Shown one piece after another: positions 9,526 to 17,061 of a DNA stretch of 55,984 nucleotides; the first letter of the stretch is position 1; each line of letters opens with the position of its first letter. Both the position numbers and the translations under genes were made by a program. The notes under the pieces were generated by a model. That model saw nothing but the letters and a program-made list of their open reading frames with translations. It was not told the DNA's origin and did no database searches. The DNA is from Acidobacteriota bacterium. Lineage in GTDB: Bacteria > Acidobacteriota > Terriglobia > Terriglobales > SCQP01. The stretch is taken from positions 1 through 55,984 of the forward strand of contig JAKASR010000024.1 in NCBI GenBank assembly GCA_021818955.1, in the 5' to 3' direction.

Positions 9526-10315
9526 AAGCCGAGAAGAGATTATAGCGAATTGCCGGGAAATCTCCGCCGAGCATATGGCGGAACGTTCTTGCGTTCCGCG
9601 GAGCCAAGCCTTGCCAGTCGTTGTTGAAAAAGGCGTATCCCTGTTGAGCCTGCCGCATCAGCCCATGCATGCGCCTTGCCCACAGCCGCAGTTCGTCGTC
9701 TTCAAAGTTGCCATCGCGTCCGTGGCCGGCGTGCAGACGCAAATAAATCAGCGGACTGGTCGCGACCAAGGGCGGCTCGGGCAGGGCGGGACTGACCGGC
9801 AGGCATAGCCCGGCGCCGGCATGCTCGAGGGCGCGATAGACCTCGGGCTGAAACCAGCTCGCGTGGCGGAACTCGAAGGCGAAGCTCAGGCGTCGGGGCA
9901 GCAGCGACAGGAATGCCCGCAAGCGATCGAGGTGCAGATCCCAGCGCGCGGGGAATTGAAAGAGGATGGGGCCGAGTTTGCGTCCCAGGCCGGCGGCGTG
10001 GTCGAGAAACAAATCCAGCGCCTCGCCGCAATCGTGCAGGCGCTTGAGATGCGTGATCAGGCGGCTGGCCTTGACGGCAAAATCGAAGCCGGCGGGCGTG
10101 CCGGCTTTCCATTTTTCAAAAGTCGAGCGCGGCGGCAGATGGTAGAAGGGGTTGTTCAACTCGACCGTTTCAAACTGCGTGGCGTAGAATTCGAGTTCGC
10201 GCCGGACCGGCCATTTTTCCGGGTAGAAGACGCCTCCACGCCAATGCTTATAGACAAAGCCGGAGCAGCCGACACGGACCTTGCCACCCCCACTCCAAGC
10301 CGCTTGAGCAGTCAT
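9512..10315 (-). CDS. DUF72 family protein (YecE-like)
   Basis: 267 residues. The DUF72 TIM-barrel-like family is recognised by VRVGCSGFVYKHW near the start, then FYATQFETVELNNPFYHLP and FDFAVKASRLITHLKRL. Biochemical role not established. Starts at ATG 10315, about 115 bases past the tRNA-Leu 3' end, and overlaps the downstream DUF4337 gene. Confidence 0.85.
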   Translation of the reverse strand: MTAQAAWSGGGKVRVGCSGFVYKHWRGGVFYPEKWPVRRELEFYATQFETVELNNPFYHLPPRSTFEKWKAGTPAGFDFAVKASRLITHLKRLHDCGEALDLFLDHAAGLGRKLGPILFQFPARWDLHLDRLRAFLSLLPRRLSFAFEFRHASWFQPEVYRALEHAGAGLCLPVSPALPEPPLVATSPLIYLRLHAGHGRDGNFEDDELRLWARRMHGLMRQAQQGYAFFNNDWQGLAPRNARTFRHMLGGDFPAIRYNLFSAYGPA

Positions 10316-10430
10316 CGTCCCATTGGATGATGGAAGCGGCCGCTCGGGGCGATGTTGGCGGAAGATGTTGGCGGAAGATGCCGCCGAAAAAGAAGACTGC
10401 TGAAGGAAGAATGATAAAAAAATTTATGGA

Positions 10431-10518
10431 TGGTGCTGGAGGGGGGAGTTGAACCCCCACGAGGCTAAGCCCCGGCAGATTTTGAGTCTGCTGCGTCTGC
10501 CAATTCCGCCACTCCAGC
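10431..10518 (-). tRNA. tRNA-Leu (anticodon CAA)
   Basis: Full cloverleaf on the minus strand: acceptor GCTGGAG/CTCCAGC, anticodon stem GCAGA/TCTGC with loop CTCAAAA (anticodon CAA, codon UUG), a long class II variable arm, T-arm GGGGG-TTCAACT-CCCCC, discriminator A and genomically encoded CCA (10431-10433). Confidence 0.96.
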
Positions 10519-10629
10519 AATCATAACCAATACTTTAATTTACAACCTGCTTGAATACTGCTCTGCCGTTTTCCGCCGAAGCCATCGAAACCGCTGGTGG
10601 CAGTTTTGATGGCTGTTTTGCACCCTTTA

Positions 10630-10830
10630 TCAGCCATCCAGCCGTCCCGGACATGGATAGCGTCCGGCGCCTGGTCGGGAAGCCGGATGAGCGTAGCGCA
10701 GCGTGGTTTGTATCGTGCGATGGCCCATGACTTCCTGTACCACCTTCAAGGCTATACCAGATTGCACCAGCCGGGAAGCGGTCGTATGCCGGTTATCGTG
10801 CCAGACGTAATCTGCGCGCGGTTTGGTTTC
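10630..10830 (-). pseudogene. Tyrosine recombinase (integrase) C-terminal remnant
   Basis: A minus-strand frame ending at TGA 10630-10632 reads WHDNRHTTASRLVQSG, then IALKVVQEVMGHRTIQTTLRY and AHPA. This is the C-terminal catalytic part of a phage-type tyrosine recombinase: HxxR box (HDNRH), the GH box (VMGHRT) and the nucleophile region (TTLRYAH). A TAA interrupts the frame just upstream (about 10837) and nothing integrase-like is visible further on, so only about 65 residues of a roughly 350-400-residue protein remain. It lies 112 bases from the 5' side of tRNA-Leu, next to a toxin-antitoxin pair, suggesting a decayed integrated element. Confidence 0.8.
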
Positions 10831-10977
10831 ATTTTAACGAAACACTGTATCGATTTGGGAGTTGTAAATGCCTCAAGGTACGAGGAGTGAATGGCTGGGC
10901 GGGCCCGAATCGCACGACTCAGCCGAATCGACTTTCGATTGCAAGCATACGATAATCTGTTTAGGCGGAAGGTTTCT

Positions 10978-11235
10978 ATGACGATCCGAGTTGAACTCAA
11001 TCCAGAGATGGAAAGGCAGCTTACCGCCGAAGCATTGGCTAGCGGCATTGCGCTGGAGTTGTATGTGCAACGGCTTCTTCAGGAAGCAATCGCTTCAAGG
11101 GGCAAAGGGCATGCGCGCGCAAGTCAGGAAGAATTTCGAGTCTTTCTGGATGCGCTTGCGAGTAAAGCGCCGAATGTCCCTCAACTACGAACAGAGACCT
11201 TCTCACGTGAAATGATCTACGGTGAACACGCCTGA
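10978..11235 (+). CDS. Putative antitoxin of PIN-domain TA pair
   Basis: 85 residues. Starts MTIRVELNPEMERQLTAEA, a ribbon-helix-helix-like beginning as in CopG/VapB-type antitoxins, followed by a charged tail. Its stop overlaps the PIN toxin start (TGATG), the usual arrangement for type II modules. A frame extension to 10891 exists but adds no recognisable sequence; ATG 10978 fits. The assignment rests on size, N-terminal pattern and the neighbour, not on a recognised family. Confidence 0.65.
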   Translation: MTIRVELNPEMERQLTAEALASGIALELYVQRLLQEAIASRGKGHARASQEEFRVFLDALASKAPNVPQLRTETFSREMIYGEHA

Positions 11236-11696
11236 TGCCCGGCGCGTCCTATCTGGTGGACACGAATATTCTGCTCCGCCTTGTACAGTCCGACAGCCCC
11301 GAATATGGAACGGTTCGGCAATGTATGGATCGTCTTTGGACACAGGGAGCGGAGCTTTACTACACATCGCAAAATTTGGCTGAATTCTGGAACGTCTGTA
11401 CTCGACCGGCTGATAGGAATGGCTTCGGATTTTCGGTTGCAGAGACGGATGAACGTGCTGTCCTCATCGAATCCAACTTCTCTTTTGCCGCCGACAGCGA
11501 AGCAACACATCAAGAGTGGCGCAAAATCGTAGTTGCGGCCGGCGTCTCGGGTATACAGGTCCATGACGCACGAATAGTGGCCGTTATGCACGTGCATGGT
11601 ATCGCGAACCTACTCACGCTCAATGCCAAGGATTTTCGCCGGTTCAGCGACATCACTGTTCTTTCGCCGGATGATGTATTGGCCTCCTTCAGCTAG
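11235..11696 (+). CDS. PIN-domain ribonuclease toxin (VapC-like)
   Basis: 153 residues of PIN fold. Acidic active-site residues are visible: D9 (YLVDTNILL), E50 (NLAEFWN), D111 (VHDARIVA) and D133 (LNAKDF). Such proteins are Mg-dependent RNases acting as toxins when not bound by the antitoxin encoded just upstream. The pair sits beside the integrase remnant and tRNA-Leu, consistent with acquisition by transfer. It ends 121 bases before the convergent glgC. Confidence 0.88.
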   Translation: MPGASYLVDTNILLRLVQSDSPEYGTVRQCMDRLWTQGAELYYTSQNLAEFWNVCTRPADRNGFGFSVAETDERAVLIESNFSFAADSEATHQEWRKIVVAAGVSGIQVHDARIVAVMHVHGIANLLTLNAKDFRRFSDITVLSPDDVLASFS

Positions 11697-11730
11697 GGGC
11701 TGTGTCACCTGAATAAATGCAGAACGTCTG

Positions 11731-11780
11731 AAGCGTTGACGGCCGAGTCGGGCCGAAGTTTTCGTCATTGGCAATTTCGT
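11731..11780 (+). repeat. Repeat fragment, module A and half of B (locus 4)
   Basis: AAGCGTTGACGGCCGAGTCG, then a variant AGTTTTCGTC and GGCAATTTCGT, where the B hairpin breaks off. Lies between the convergent ends of the PIN toxin and glgC. Confidence 0.75.
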
Positions 11781-11817
11781 AATCCGGCCCTGCCGCCGCG
11801 CGAATTTCACGGCATGA

Positions 11818-13053
11818 CTACGGTTCCTTCATGGAACCGCTCGTAACCACCACAATTCCCGTGTCGGAAACATGGTGATGAATGCGATCGTGGTCGGGGT
11901 CGTAGCCGATGCGCGTGCCGTCGGGAACCGCGACATTTTCGTCGAGAATGGCGCGTCGAATGTGGCAATTCCGGCCGATCGTGCAATGATCCAGAATGAT
12001 CGAGTCTTCGATGGTGCTTTGGCTCCGAATGACCACATTGCGACCGAGCACGGAGCCGCGTACCACGCCGCCTGAGAGAATGCATCCGCCCGAGACAATC
12101 GAGCCCGTTGCTTGCCCGGGATTTCCCTCCTCGTCGTAAGTGAATTTCGCGCTCGGATCCGGATAACTGGCGGTCCGGATCGGCCACTGCTGATTGTAGA
12201 GATTAAGCGAAGGCATCAGTCCAAGCAGGTCCATGTGCGCCAAATAATATGCCTCCAGGGTTCCCACGTCCCGCCAATAAGCCAGGGAAGTCGCCGCGTC
12301 ACCCGGAATTACGTTGGTTTGGTAGTCATAGGCGTAGACCGCGCCCCGGCCCAGTAAGGACGGCAGAATGTCGTAGCCAAAATCGTGCTTGCTGTCTTCC
12401 TGGAGGGCATCTGCCCGGAGCGCGTCCAACAGTGTTCGAGCGGAGAATACGTAGTTGCCCATCGACGCATAGACCTTATTGGGCGTGCTGGGAATCGTCG
12501 GCGCATCCACCTTCTTTTCGTGGAAACCGCGGACAACGCCATCCATGTCGGCTTCCAAAACGCCAAATTCTGCCGAAAGTTGCGCCGACACCGGAATCGC
12601 CGCCACCGTGACGTCGGCGTGCATCCGCTCGTGAAATTCAACCATGTGGCGAATATTCATGCGGTAGATGTGATCGGCTCCGAGCACCGCGATCAATTGC
12701 TTATCCAAGTCGTCAATCAGATTGAGGTTCTGAAATATCGCGTCGGCCGTTCCTCGATACCCGCCCTGATGCATGGACCTTAATTGGGCGGATACCGGGA
12801 TAATGAATTGATGGCTGAGCAAGCTGCCAAACTGCCAGCCATCGCGCAGGTGCCGCAGCAGCGACTGGCTCATATATTGGGTCAGCACGTAGATCGAGTA
12901 AATACCTGAATTGATTAGATTGCTAAGGACAAAATCGATAATTCGGTACTTTCCTCCGAAGGGCACTGCCGGCTTGGCGCGTTCCTTTGTGAGCGGCAAT
13001 AAGCGATTGCCGCTGCCTCCGGCAAGAACGAATGCAACGACCTCATGCTCCAT
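11818..13053 (-). CDS. glgC: Glucose-1-phosphate adenylyltransferase
   Basis: 411 residues; makes ADP-glucose from glucose-1-phosphate and ATP, the committed step of bacterial glycogen synthesis. The nucleotidyltransferase motif is [20 protein letters not shown] near residue 8, followed by [18 protein letters not shown]. The C-terminal third shows hexapeptide beta-helix character ([20 protein letters not shown]). Start at ATG 13053 with GGAG seven bases upstream. No other glycogen genes are nearby. Confidence 0.95.
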   Translation of the reverse strand: MEHEVVAFVLAGGSGNRLLPLTKERAKPAVPFGGKYRIIDFVLSNLINSGIYSIYVLTQYMSQSLLRHLRDGWQFGSLLSHQFIIPVSAQLRSMHQGGYRGTADAIFQNLNLIDDLDKQLIAVLGADHIYRMNIRHMVEFHERMHADVTVAAIPVSAQLSAEFGVLEADMDGVVRGFHEKKVDAPTIPSTPNKVYASMGNYVFSARTLLDALRADALQEDSKHDFGYDILPSLLGRGAVYAYDYQTNVIPGDAATSLAYWRDVGTLEAYYLAHMDLLGLMPSLNLYNQQWPIRTASYPDPSAKFTYDEEGNPGQATGSIVSGGCILSGGVVRGSVLGRNVVIRSQSTIEDSIILDHCTIGRNCHIRRAILDENVAVPDGTRIGYDPDHDRIHHHVSDTGIVVVTSGSMKEP

Positions 13054-13174
13054 GAATGCTCCCGGGGCGAATGCGTCTCAGTTCAGGACAGCGAGGACTG
13101 GCGTTCGTCTCGATAATCCTGCGCCACTGTTTGCGAGCATGTCCAGGCGGCCTTCGGGCGAGCGTCTGCGCCTA

Positions 13175-13273
13175 GAGTATTCGCCCTGCGTCCGGTTTCG
13201 CCGGACCTTGGCGAAAGCGTCAGCTCCTAAACGTAAAAGCGGCCGTGCCGCAATGTAAAAGCGGCCGAGCCGC
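13175..13273 (+). repeat. Module D with doubled terminal hairpin (locus 5)
   Basis: D starts at GAGTATTCG and runs through CGTCAGCTCCTAAACGTAAAA. The terminal hairpin is doubled: GCGGCC-GTGCCGC then, after AATGTAAAA, GCGGCCGAGCCGC. On the minus strand this gives two successive hairpin plus T-rich units beginning 16 bases after the desaturase stop. Confidence 0.85.
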
Positions 13274-13288
13274 GCGCAAGAGAAAGCA

Positions 13289-14308
13289 TCAAGAGGTGGT
13301 CATATAAGTCGCGCGCTCGGTCTGGCCGGAGCTCCTGTGGGTAAACTTGGCGATCCGGACGTGCTTTGCGAGGCCCAGCTTCTTCAAGATCCAAATGCCG
13401 TAGTAGTTCGGATCGAACTCATACCATGCCAGGCCGTGACGGGCTGAAACGGGATAGGCATGATGATTGTTATGCCAGCCTTCGCCTCCCGTGAGCAAGG
13501 CCACCCACCAGCTATTGCGGGAGTCGTCCCGGGTGGTGAACCGGCGGCCGCCATGGAGATGGGTTGCCGAGTTTACCAGCCATGTCGCGTGGAGGCCGAC
13601 GACAACGCGCAGGAAGATGCCCCAAAGAACGAGACTGACCCCCGCGCCGATGCCACCCGTAAGTGTTCCCCCCAGCAGCAGGCCAATCCCGAGCAGCGTC
13701 AACGGCACCCAATGGTATTTGCTGAGCAAGACGTGAAAGCGGTCTTTGGCAAGATCCGGCGCGTAATGGGCGAGGGCGGCAGTCTGGGTGTTGATCGCGC
13801 GGCCGGAGATAATCCATCCCATGTGCGCCCACCAGGTGCCTTCGCGAGGAGTATGCGGATCCCCCAGGTGGTCGCTATGTTGATGGTGAATGCGATGGGT
13901 GGCCACCCACGCGATCGGACCGCCTTCGAGTGACAGCGTGCCGCAAACGGCCAGGAAGTATTCCACCGCCTTGGGCACCTGGTAGCCGCGGTGTACCAGC
14001 AGGCGATGATAGCCCATGCCGATGCCGGCGTTGACCGCGAATAAATACAGCACCGCCGCGACAATCAGGTTGGTCCAACTGAAGAAGAAAAGTGCCGCAA
14101 TGGCGCCCAGGTGGAAAATGACCATAAATATGGTCGTGACCCAGACCACGCCGGGTTCGGTTTGACTGCGGCCCATCTGGATCTTGCCCTCCGTCCGCCC
14201 CGGACCGGGTTGCCGGCCGTCTTCTTTATTTTCAGGTATGGATGGCGATAAAAGTCCGTCATTGCGTTCGTCTTGCTTGGCGTTTTTGCTGGGTGCCTGC
14301 TCTGGCAT
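13289..14308 (-). CDS. Acyl-CoA/acyl-lipid fatty acid desaturase
   Basis: 339-residue integral membrane di-iron desaturase. The three histidine boxes are intact: H101-RLLV-H106, H138-RI-HH142 (THRIHHQHSD) and H279-NN-HH283 (GEGWHNNHHAYP). Two hydrophobic pairs (about 55-95 and 200-245) carry the membrane hairpins. These enzymes introduce a cis double bond, typically delta-9, and adjust membrane fluidity. ATG 14308 is chosen since GAGAGG stands five bases upstream; an extension to 14371 is less likely. The first 50 residues are charged and probably disordered. No reductase or ferredoxin partner is adjacent. Confidence 0.92.
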   Translation of the reverse strand: MPEQAPSKNAKQDERNDGLLSPSIPENKEDGRQPGPGRTEGKIQMGRSQTEPGVVWVTTIFMVIFHLGAIAALFFFSWTNLIVAAVLYLFAVNAGIGMGYHRLLVHRGYQVPKAVEYFLAVCGTLSLEGGPIAWVATHRIHHQHSDHLGDPHTPREGTWWAHMGWIISGRAINTQTAALAHYAPDLAKDRFHVLLSKYHWVPLTLLGIGLLLGGTLTGGIGAGVSLVLWGIFLRVVVGLHATWLVNSATHLHGGRRFTTRDDSRNSWWVALLTGGEGWHNNHHAYPVSARHGLAWYEFDPNYYGIWILKKLGLAKHVRIAKFTHRSSGQTERATYMTTS

Positions 14309-14331
14309 ATGATCCTCTCGATAATGACCTT

Positions 14332-14538
14332 CTACCGGGTTTTGGGTGCCTGCGATTTGCGCGGGATGCATCGTGTCCTTTCATCAGGCCTGCGTACGGG
14401 TAGTGAACGCGCGGGGGCTTTACTGCGCCGGCGTGGTGAAAAAATGCGATTCACCTGATCGATGGAAAATGCCTCGGGATCGAAGTGACCGCCGAGCCAT
14501 TCGCTCAGTTCCTCATGTTCTGGTTTTTTCGTTGCCAT
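14332..14538 (-). pseudogene. Fragment resembling the C-terminus of pRiA4b ORF-3-like proteins
   Basis: A 68-codon frame whose residues 6-34 (PEHEELSEWLGGHFDPEAFS, then IDQVNRIF) look like the conserved C-terminal end of the plasmid pRiA4b ORF-3/TnpR-like family, normally about 180 residues. The rest of the family is missing and a basic tail follows. No Shine-Dalgarno is visible before the ATG. Probably a gene remnant, possibly from mobile DNA; a short real protein cannot be excluded. Confidence 0.4.
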
Positions 14539-14597
14539 AACGTGGCTAAAGATAGGATAGCCAACAATCCGCTTTCCGTGCTCCGGCGGCCATGTTG

Positions 14598-14638
14598 GCG
14601 AGCGTCTGCTTCTAAACGTAAAAGCGGCCGAGCCGCTT
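14598..14638 (+). repeat. Terminal part of module D (locus 6)
   Basis: Only GCGTCTGCTTCTAAACGTAAAA and the terminal AAGCGGC-CGA-GCCGCTT hairpin remain. On the minus strand it is a hairpin followed by TTTTACGTTT, beginning 38 bases after the KaiC-like gene's stop. Confidence 0.8.
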
Positions 14639-14675
14639 AATGCCGTTTGTAGGTGTCTTCCCGAGGGAGCAATCG

Positions 14676-16109
14676 CTATTTGAGGAAAAAAGGCATGCCC
14701 ACGCGGCTGGCATCCACCTGCTCGATATGTATTCCGCCTTCCCCGATGCGGAACTCCCGTGCGCTATCCGTGTGTCCGCTGCCCCGCGTCTTCAGCACCA
14801 TGAGCGCGCGGCTGAGCCGTTTATTCACTTCCAGGTAGCGCAATAAAATAATGTTATCGACGAAAGTTGAAACCGCGTCTTCGGTCACCATCGCCAAGTC
14901 GCCCAGTTCATGAGTCTCGTTGGTCAGAATTGAGGATATGCGGTGCAGTCGAAACTCCTCCAGCATGGTCACCAACACATCCCGGAAATGCACTGGATTA
15001 CGGGCCGCTGTTCGATATGCGCTCATGGAGTCAACGAGCACGCGCGAATAGCCCTGTCCTATGGTTTCACTCAAGATCATGCCGACATGTTCGTTCAGAT
15101 CCAGCTCTGCCGGGCCTTTGAATACGATCTTCAACCGTTCCGCTTTGATTTCCGTTCTCAAATCAAAGCCCAGGGGCTGTGCATTGCGGATAATCTGTTC
15201 GACATCTTCCTCCAGGCTGAAGATGAGCACTTTTTCGCCGGCTTGAATCCCGGCCAGCATGAATTGTAGGCCGAGCAGTGATTTTCCCGTGCCGGTTGCG
15301 CCCGCCACCATGGTCGCGGTGCCGGCGAACACCCCGCCGTTCAGCATCTCGTCAAGCGCCGAAACGCCGAGGCTCAGCCGCGCATCCCGGCTCGGCATTT
15401 GGGGGCTCTCCTGGGGCGCGTGGCCGCCGATGCGCGGGAAAAGCTCAATCCCCACCTTATCCTTGATCCGAAAGCTATGATTGCCGCTGATGAAATTCTG
15501 CCCGCGAACTTTCCTGATCCGCAGCCGCCGCACCGTATAATCACGGTGCTCGTAAAGCCGGTTGGTAAGCTCCCATATCGAATCCACCGATGAGCGCACC
15601 ATGGGCGATTGCGGGGTGGTTTCCATGATAATCAGCGACGTCAGCCCCAGCCGGTTCAGCGCGTTCAGCATGGCCATGGATACGAGGCGCCGTTCCTGGA
15701 AAGAGGGATACAACTGTTCCAGCATGGTGATGCTGTCAATCACGATTCGCCGCACGCGCATTTCAATGATCGTTCGCTCCAGCGGCGAGTTCGGCGTTTG
15801 TAGCTGCTCGATGGTGTTCGGAATAGAGGCCAGGATTATCGATAGCAGCCCATCCTGCTCGAACTGCCGCATGTCCCAGCCGAAAGCGGCGGCATCGCGG
15901 TAAAGATTGCGCGGCTTCACCTCAAAGCTCAGCAGCAAGCCGGCCTCGCCCTGGCGCACGCCGGCCGCGAGAAATTGCATGCCTAAAATGGATTTGCCTG
16001 TGCCCGGCCTGCCTTCGAGCAAAATTGAACTGCCCCGAATTATGCCGCCGTGGAGGATGCGGTCCAATCCTTCCACTCCGGTGGTCATCTTTTCAGTTTC
16101 TTTCATCAT
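14676..16109 (-). CDS. KaiC-like RecA-family ATPase, two domains
   Basis: 477 residues with two tandem KaiC/RecA domains. Walker A motifs are GRPGTGKS (33-40) and GATGTGKS (270-277); Walker B-like RIVIDS (about 121-126) and RVLVDS follow. Domain 2 keeps the tandem glutamates (FSLEED) while domain 1 has a single one (SFEVKP). True KaiC is the hexameric clock ATPase, but no kaiA or kaiB is present, so this belongs to the broad KaiC-like group used in signalling. It overlaps the preceding winged-helix gene by four bases (ATGA), so the two are coupled. A module D hairpin follows the stop. Confidence 0.88.
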   Translation of the reverse strand: MMKETEKMTTGVEGLDRILHGGIIRGSSILLEGRPGTGKSILGMQFLAAGVRQGEAGLLLSFEVKPRNLYRDAAAFGWDMRQFEQDGLLSIILASIPNTIEQLQTPNSPLERTIIEMRVRRIVIDSITMLEQLYPSFQERRLVSMAMLNALNRLGLTSLIIMETTPQSPMVRSSVDSIWELTNRLYEHRDYTVRRLRIRKVRGQNFISGNHSFRIKDKVGIELFPRIGGHAPQESPQMPSRDARLSLGVSALDEMLNGGVFAGTATMVAGATGTGKSLLGLQFMLAGIQAGEKVLIFSLEEDVEQIIRNAQPLGFDLRTEIKAERLKIVFKGPAELDLNEHVGMILSETIGQGYSRVLVDSMSAYRTAARNPVHFRDVLVTMLEEFRLHRISSILTNETHELGDLAMVTEDAVSTFVDNIILLRYLEVNKRLSRALMVLKTRGSGHTDSAREFRIGEGGIHIEQVDASRVGMPFFLK

Positions 16110-16471
16110 AAGTTCGTCCGCATGCAGGCATTGAGCACATTCCAGCGTGCGTGAAAGCTGCTGTTATAGTATTGGAAAAATTCCTCAATTCGTTTCGCCA
16201 TTTTCGAATTCGGCTCGTAAATCCAAAGCGTGCCGCCCACTGCATCCTCGCCGGGTCGTAAAATTCCGCATTGCATAAAATCATTGATTGCCACTTTGAG
16301 CAAAGGTATATGCTTTCGGCCAATGTGCAAAGCAATATCGGCCGTGGTGCCCAGCAGGCGCGAATTAGAGTGAAAATAAATTAATAAGTCGAGTTTTACG
16401 ATCGAATTGAGCACGTCGTGCATGAAGGACTCGATCGTGGGCGGGATCACTTCAAATGATTTATTCATCAT
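16106..16471 (-). CDS. Winged-helix-like protein upstream of KaiC-like ATPase
   Basis: 121 residues from ATG 16471 (a TTG at 16480 and ATG at 16468 are alternatives). The pattern LDLLIYFHSNSRLLGTTADI, then ALHIGRKHIPLLKVAINDFM, CGILRP and GGTLWIYEP suggests a winged helix-turn-helix of the kind found in small bacterial DNA-binding proteins. Translationally coupled to the KaiC-like gene (ATGA), hence probably a dedicated partner or regulator. No known family assigned. Confidence 0.65.
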   Translation of the reverse strand: MMNKSFEVIPPTIESFMHDVLNSIVKLDLLIYFHSNSRLLGTTADIALHIGRKHIPLLKVAINDFMQCGILRPGEDAVGGTLWIYEPNSKMAKRIEEFFQYYNSSFHARWNVLNACMRTNL

Positions 16472-16482
16472 GGAGCTCAACG

Positions 16483-16534
16483 TGTTATGCCGAGGGGTGA
16501 TGATAGTGTGTTATGCCGAGGGGTGATGATAGTG
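16483..16534 (+). repeat. 26-bp tandem direct repeat, two copies
   Basis: TGTTATGCCGAGGGG followed by TGATGATAGTG occurs twice in exact succession (16483-16508 and 16509-16534), followed by a partial third start (AAGCCGAGG). It sits directly upstream of the winged-helix gene and could lie within its 5' leader. Confidence 0.85.
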
Positions 16535-16697
16535 TCAAGCCGAGGTTGATTGAACGAGGTTATGGAAATTGATCGATGGAAGGCGGTTCCATGCCGAGGA
16601 CCAGTTTTTTGCAGTATAACAGATTTATTTATTGGATGGTCGGCGGACACCCGGGGTTCCGAGTGGCGGGATTAATGCGAGCTCGATCTTAGGGCCG

Positions 16698-16719
16698 AAT
16701 CGCGCGATATTGCGCGATT
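16698..16719. promoter_or_regulatory. Exact inverted repeat AATCGCGC/GCGCGATT
   Basis: Exact 8-bp inverted repeat with a 6-base spacer (GATATT). It could be a protein-binding palindrome; no partner is evident and no T-run follows, so it is not an intrinsic terminator. Confidence 0.35.
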
Positions 16720-16871
16720 AAAGCGTCGCACATCCGCATCGGGCATGGCAGTTCAGGCGCGCGCGGTTTCAGCCTCTCGCGAGTGGAGACGATTGATAAA
16801 CACATCGGCGCGCCGCCGAGGTGGTCATGGCAAAATTATCGGGCGCCCCTTAAAACGTCAAAACGTCCAAT

Positions 16872-16891
16872 AGCGTTAACGGCCGTGCCGG
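16872..16891 (+). repeat. Minimal module A piece (locus 7)
   Basis: AGCGTTAACGGCCGTGCCG only; the rest of the repeat is absent. Same orientation as the others. Confidence 0.55.
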
Positions 16892-16896
16892 CGCAG

Positions 16897-16935
16897 GCTG
16901 ATGTAACCTTGAAGGTAGTGCAAGAAATCCTGGGT
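16897..16935 (+). pseudogene. Integrase-like peptide scrap
   Basis: Frame reads ADVTLKVVQEILG, matching the helix before the GH box of tyrosine recombinases, and at DNA level closely resembles the equivalent part of the remnant at 10630-10830 (ALKVVQEVMG). It breaks off where the GH box should begin. Too short to be sure. Confidence 0.35.
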
Positions 16936-17061
16936 CCTGGCAAATCAAGGTTTCAATGGCTCTTGCGGCAGGGTCTAGGGTCTGAGGGTCTGTGGGTAAG
17001 CGGGTTTTAGAAACTGCCCTCATCGCGGCCGGCGGGGGAAAAGACGGCGGATGGTGTCCTT

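Larger units (their letters stand above)
16472..17061. other. 590-base gene-free region with short repeats
   Basis: No convincing gene. It holds a 26-base tandem duplication (16483-16534), an inverted repeat (16698-16719), a minimal module A piece (16872-16891) and a 13-codon integrase-like scrap (16897-16935). TATACT on the minus strand (16618-16613) is a possible -10 for the winged-helix/KaiC unit, but no good -35 is seen. Confidence 0.6.

Noticed and set aside
10431-10441. attL/attR duplication of the tRNA-Leu 3' end
   Set aside because: I looked for a second copy of the 3' end within the window and saw none, so an integration boundary cannot be drawn.
10248-10520. Minus-strand ORF of 90 codons starting MLEWRNWQTQQTQ
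   Set aside because: It is the familiar false translation of a tRNA-Leu gene running into DUF72 sequence.
14676-16471. Circadian clock locus
   Set aside because: KaiC-like domains alone do not make a clock; no kaiA or kaiB neighbours.
16783-17010. 75-codon plus-strand ORF before the radical SAM gene
   Set aside because: No ribosome site and no family; only the 13-codon integrase-like part is noteworthy.
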